Shown here piece by piece: positions 63,682 through 64,000 of a DNA stretch of 64,000 bases. Position numbers and translations under genes: made by a program. Each line of letters starts with the position of its first letter. The first letter of the stretch is position 1. The stretch comes from Bacteroidota bacterium (GTDB lineage Bacteria > Bacteroidota > Bacteroidia > Bacteroidales > F082): positions 186,001-250,000 of the forward strand of contig JADJXJ010000001.1 of the NCBI GenBank assembly GCA_016715945.1, given 5' to 3'. The notes under the pieces are model-generated. The model saw only the letters and a list, made by a program, of their open reading frames with translations. It ran no database searches and was not told the origin of the DNA.

Positions 63682-64000
63682 TTACGACAACAGGCGGGCT
63701 ATTCCCCGCGTGCTTCGGAATTGCTCAAGCAAGGTTTTGATAATCACTGTGATGGGAATGGAAAGGATGATGCCAGGTATGCCCCACATATAACCCCAGA
63801 AGGTCAGCATGAATAGTACAGCGAGTATGTTGATTCTGAACGATTTGCCCATGAAGATTGGCTCCATTACCGAGCCAAACAGCAACTGGGTAGCTGTAAA
63901 AAGCACGGCTATCAGCATAACCGATGCGGCGCTGTCGAGCTCCACAAAAGCAAAGGCAATGGCCAGCAAAGTGACAACCACCGAGCCAATGAGCTGCACA
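63682..64000 (-). CDS. AI-2E-family (PerM/YdiK-like) transporter, C-terminal part
   Basis: The last about 105 residues of a polytopic membrane protein; the start lies right of the window. Hydrophobic segments VVTLLAIAFAFVELD, SVMLIAVLFTATQLLFG and ILAVLFMLTFWGYMWGIPGIILSIPI, with the family-typical EPIFMGKSFRINILAV and WGIPGIILSIPITVIIK. Family members include the putative autoinducer-2 exporter TqsA and Na+/H+ antiporters, so the substrate cannot be told. It converges on kynU with a 14-bp gap. Confidence 0.85.
   Translation of the reverse strand, partial: VQLIGSVVVTLLAIAFAFVELDSAASVMLIAVLFTATQLLFGSVMEPIFMGKSFRINILAVLFMLTFWGYMWGIPGIILSIPITVIIKTLLEQFRSTRGIARLLS

Overview
The window looks like chromosome of an anaerobic or facultative member of the Bacteroidota, probably close to Bacteroidales/Marinilabiliales. 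The evidence is four T9SS-type surface proteins with Y/F-PNP C-terminal sorting domains plus a fifth with the variant VWPNPA, a TonB receptor with an N-terminal carboxypeptidase-regulatory-like domain, many Bacteroidota-style -7 boxes (TAnnTTTG) and few Shine-Dalgarno sequences. A NrfHA nitrite reductase points to anaerobic respiration or nitrite detoxification. No tRNA, rRNA, insertion sequence, integrase or CRISPR array was seen.

Layout. 1-3.3 kb: the end of a TlpA-like thioredoxin, a secreted redoxin and a lipoprotein M3 oligopeptidase. 3.8-10.0 kb: a co-directional housekeeping run of rnpA, yidD, an S41 C-terminal processing peptidase, an O-antigen-ligase/Wzy-like membrane protein, cdd, a ChaN-like protein and a BadF/NagK-like kinase. 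10.0-12.6 kb (minus): a TonB-dependent receptor behind a TPP riboswitch, most likely an outer-membrane thiamine importer. 12.8-17.5 kb (plus): an unusual cassette of a periplasmic-binding-protein-like protein without signal peptide, a HypB-like GTPase with two CxxC motifs, an ABC-type ATPase without permease, a small zinc-ribbon protein and a PepSY-like membrane protein. I consider this the best candidate for an undescribed system, perhaps cytosolic metal or cofactor handling. 17.6-19.7 kb: nrfHA.

20.1-61.4 kb is dominated by five giant secreted multidomain proteins (2758, 2451, 2079, 2789 and 2602 residues), the first on the plus strand and the others on the minus strand, interrupted only by a KamA-type radical SAM gene. 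All end in a T9SS sorting domain. Four of them also carry a shared C-terminal module that I read as a dockerin-like EF-hand pair followed by a cohesin-like beta-sandwich, which suggests self-assembly on the cell surface. Two neighbours (a subtilisin and a propeller-like protein) share a 2.73-kb 3' segment at a constant offset of 7447 bp with no net length change and very few substitutions, including the terminator: a recent duplication or ongoing gene conversion. A 1.28-kb intergenic region at 52.3-53.6 kb holds a large nested foldback element flanked by direct repeats.

61.7-64 kb: an SGNH hydrolase lipoprotein overlapping kynU, and the C-terminal part of an AI-2E-family transporter running off the right edge.

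All assignments rest on reading motifs and composition by eye; no database search was possible.
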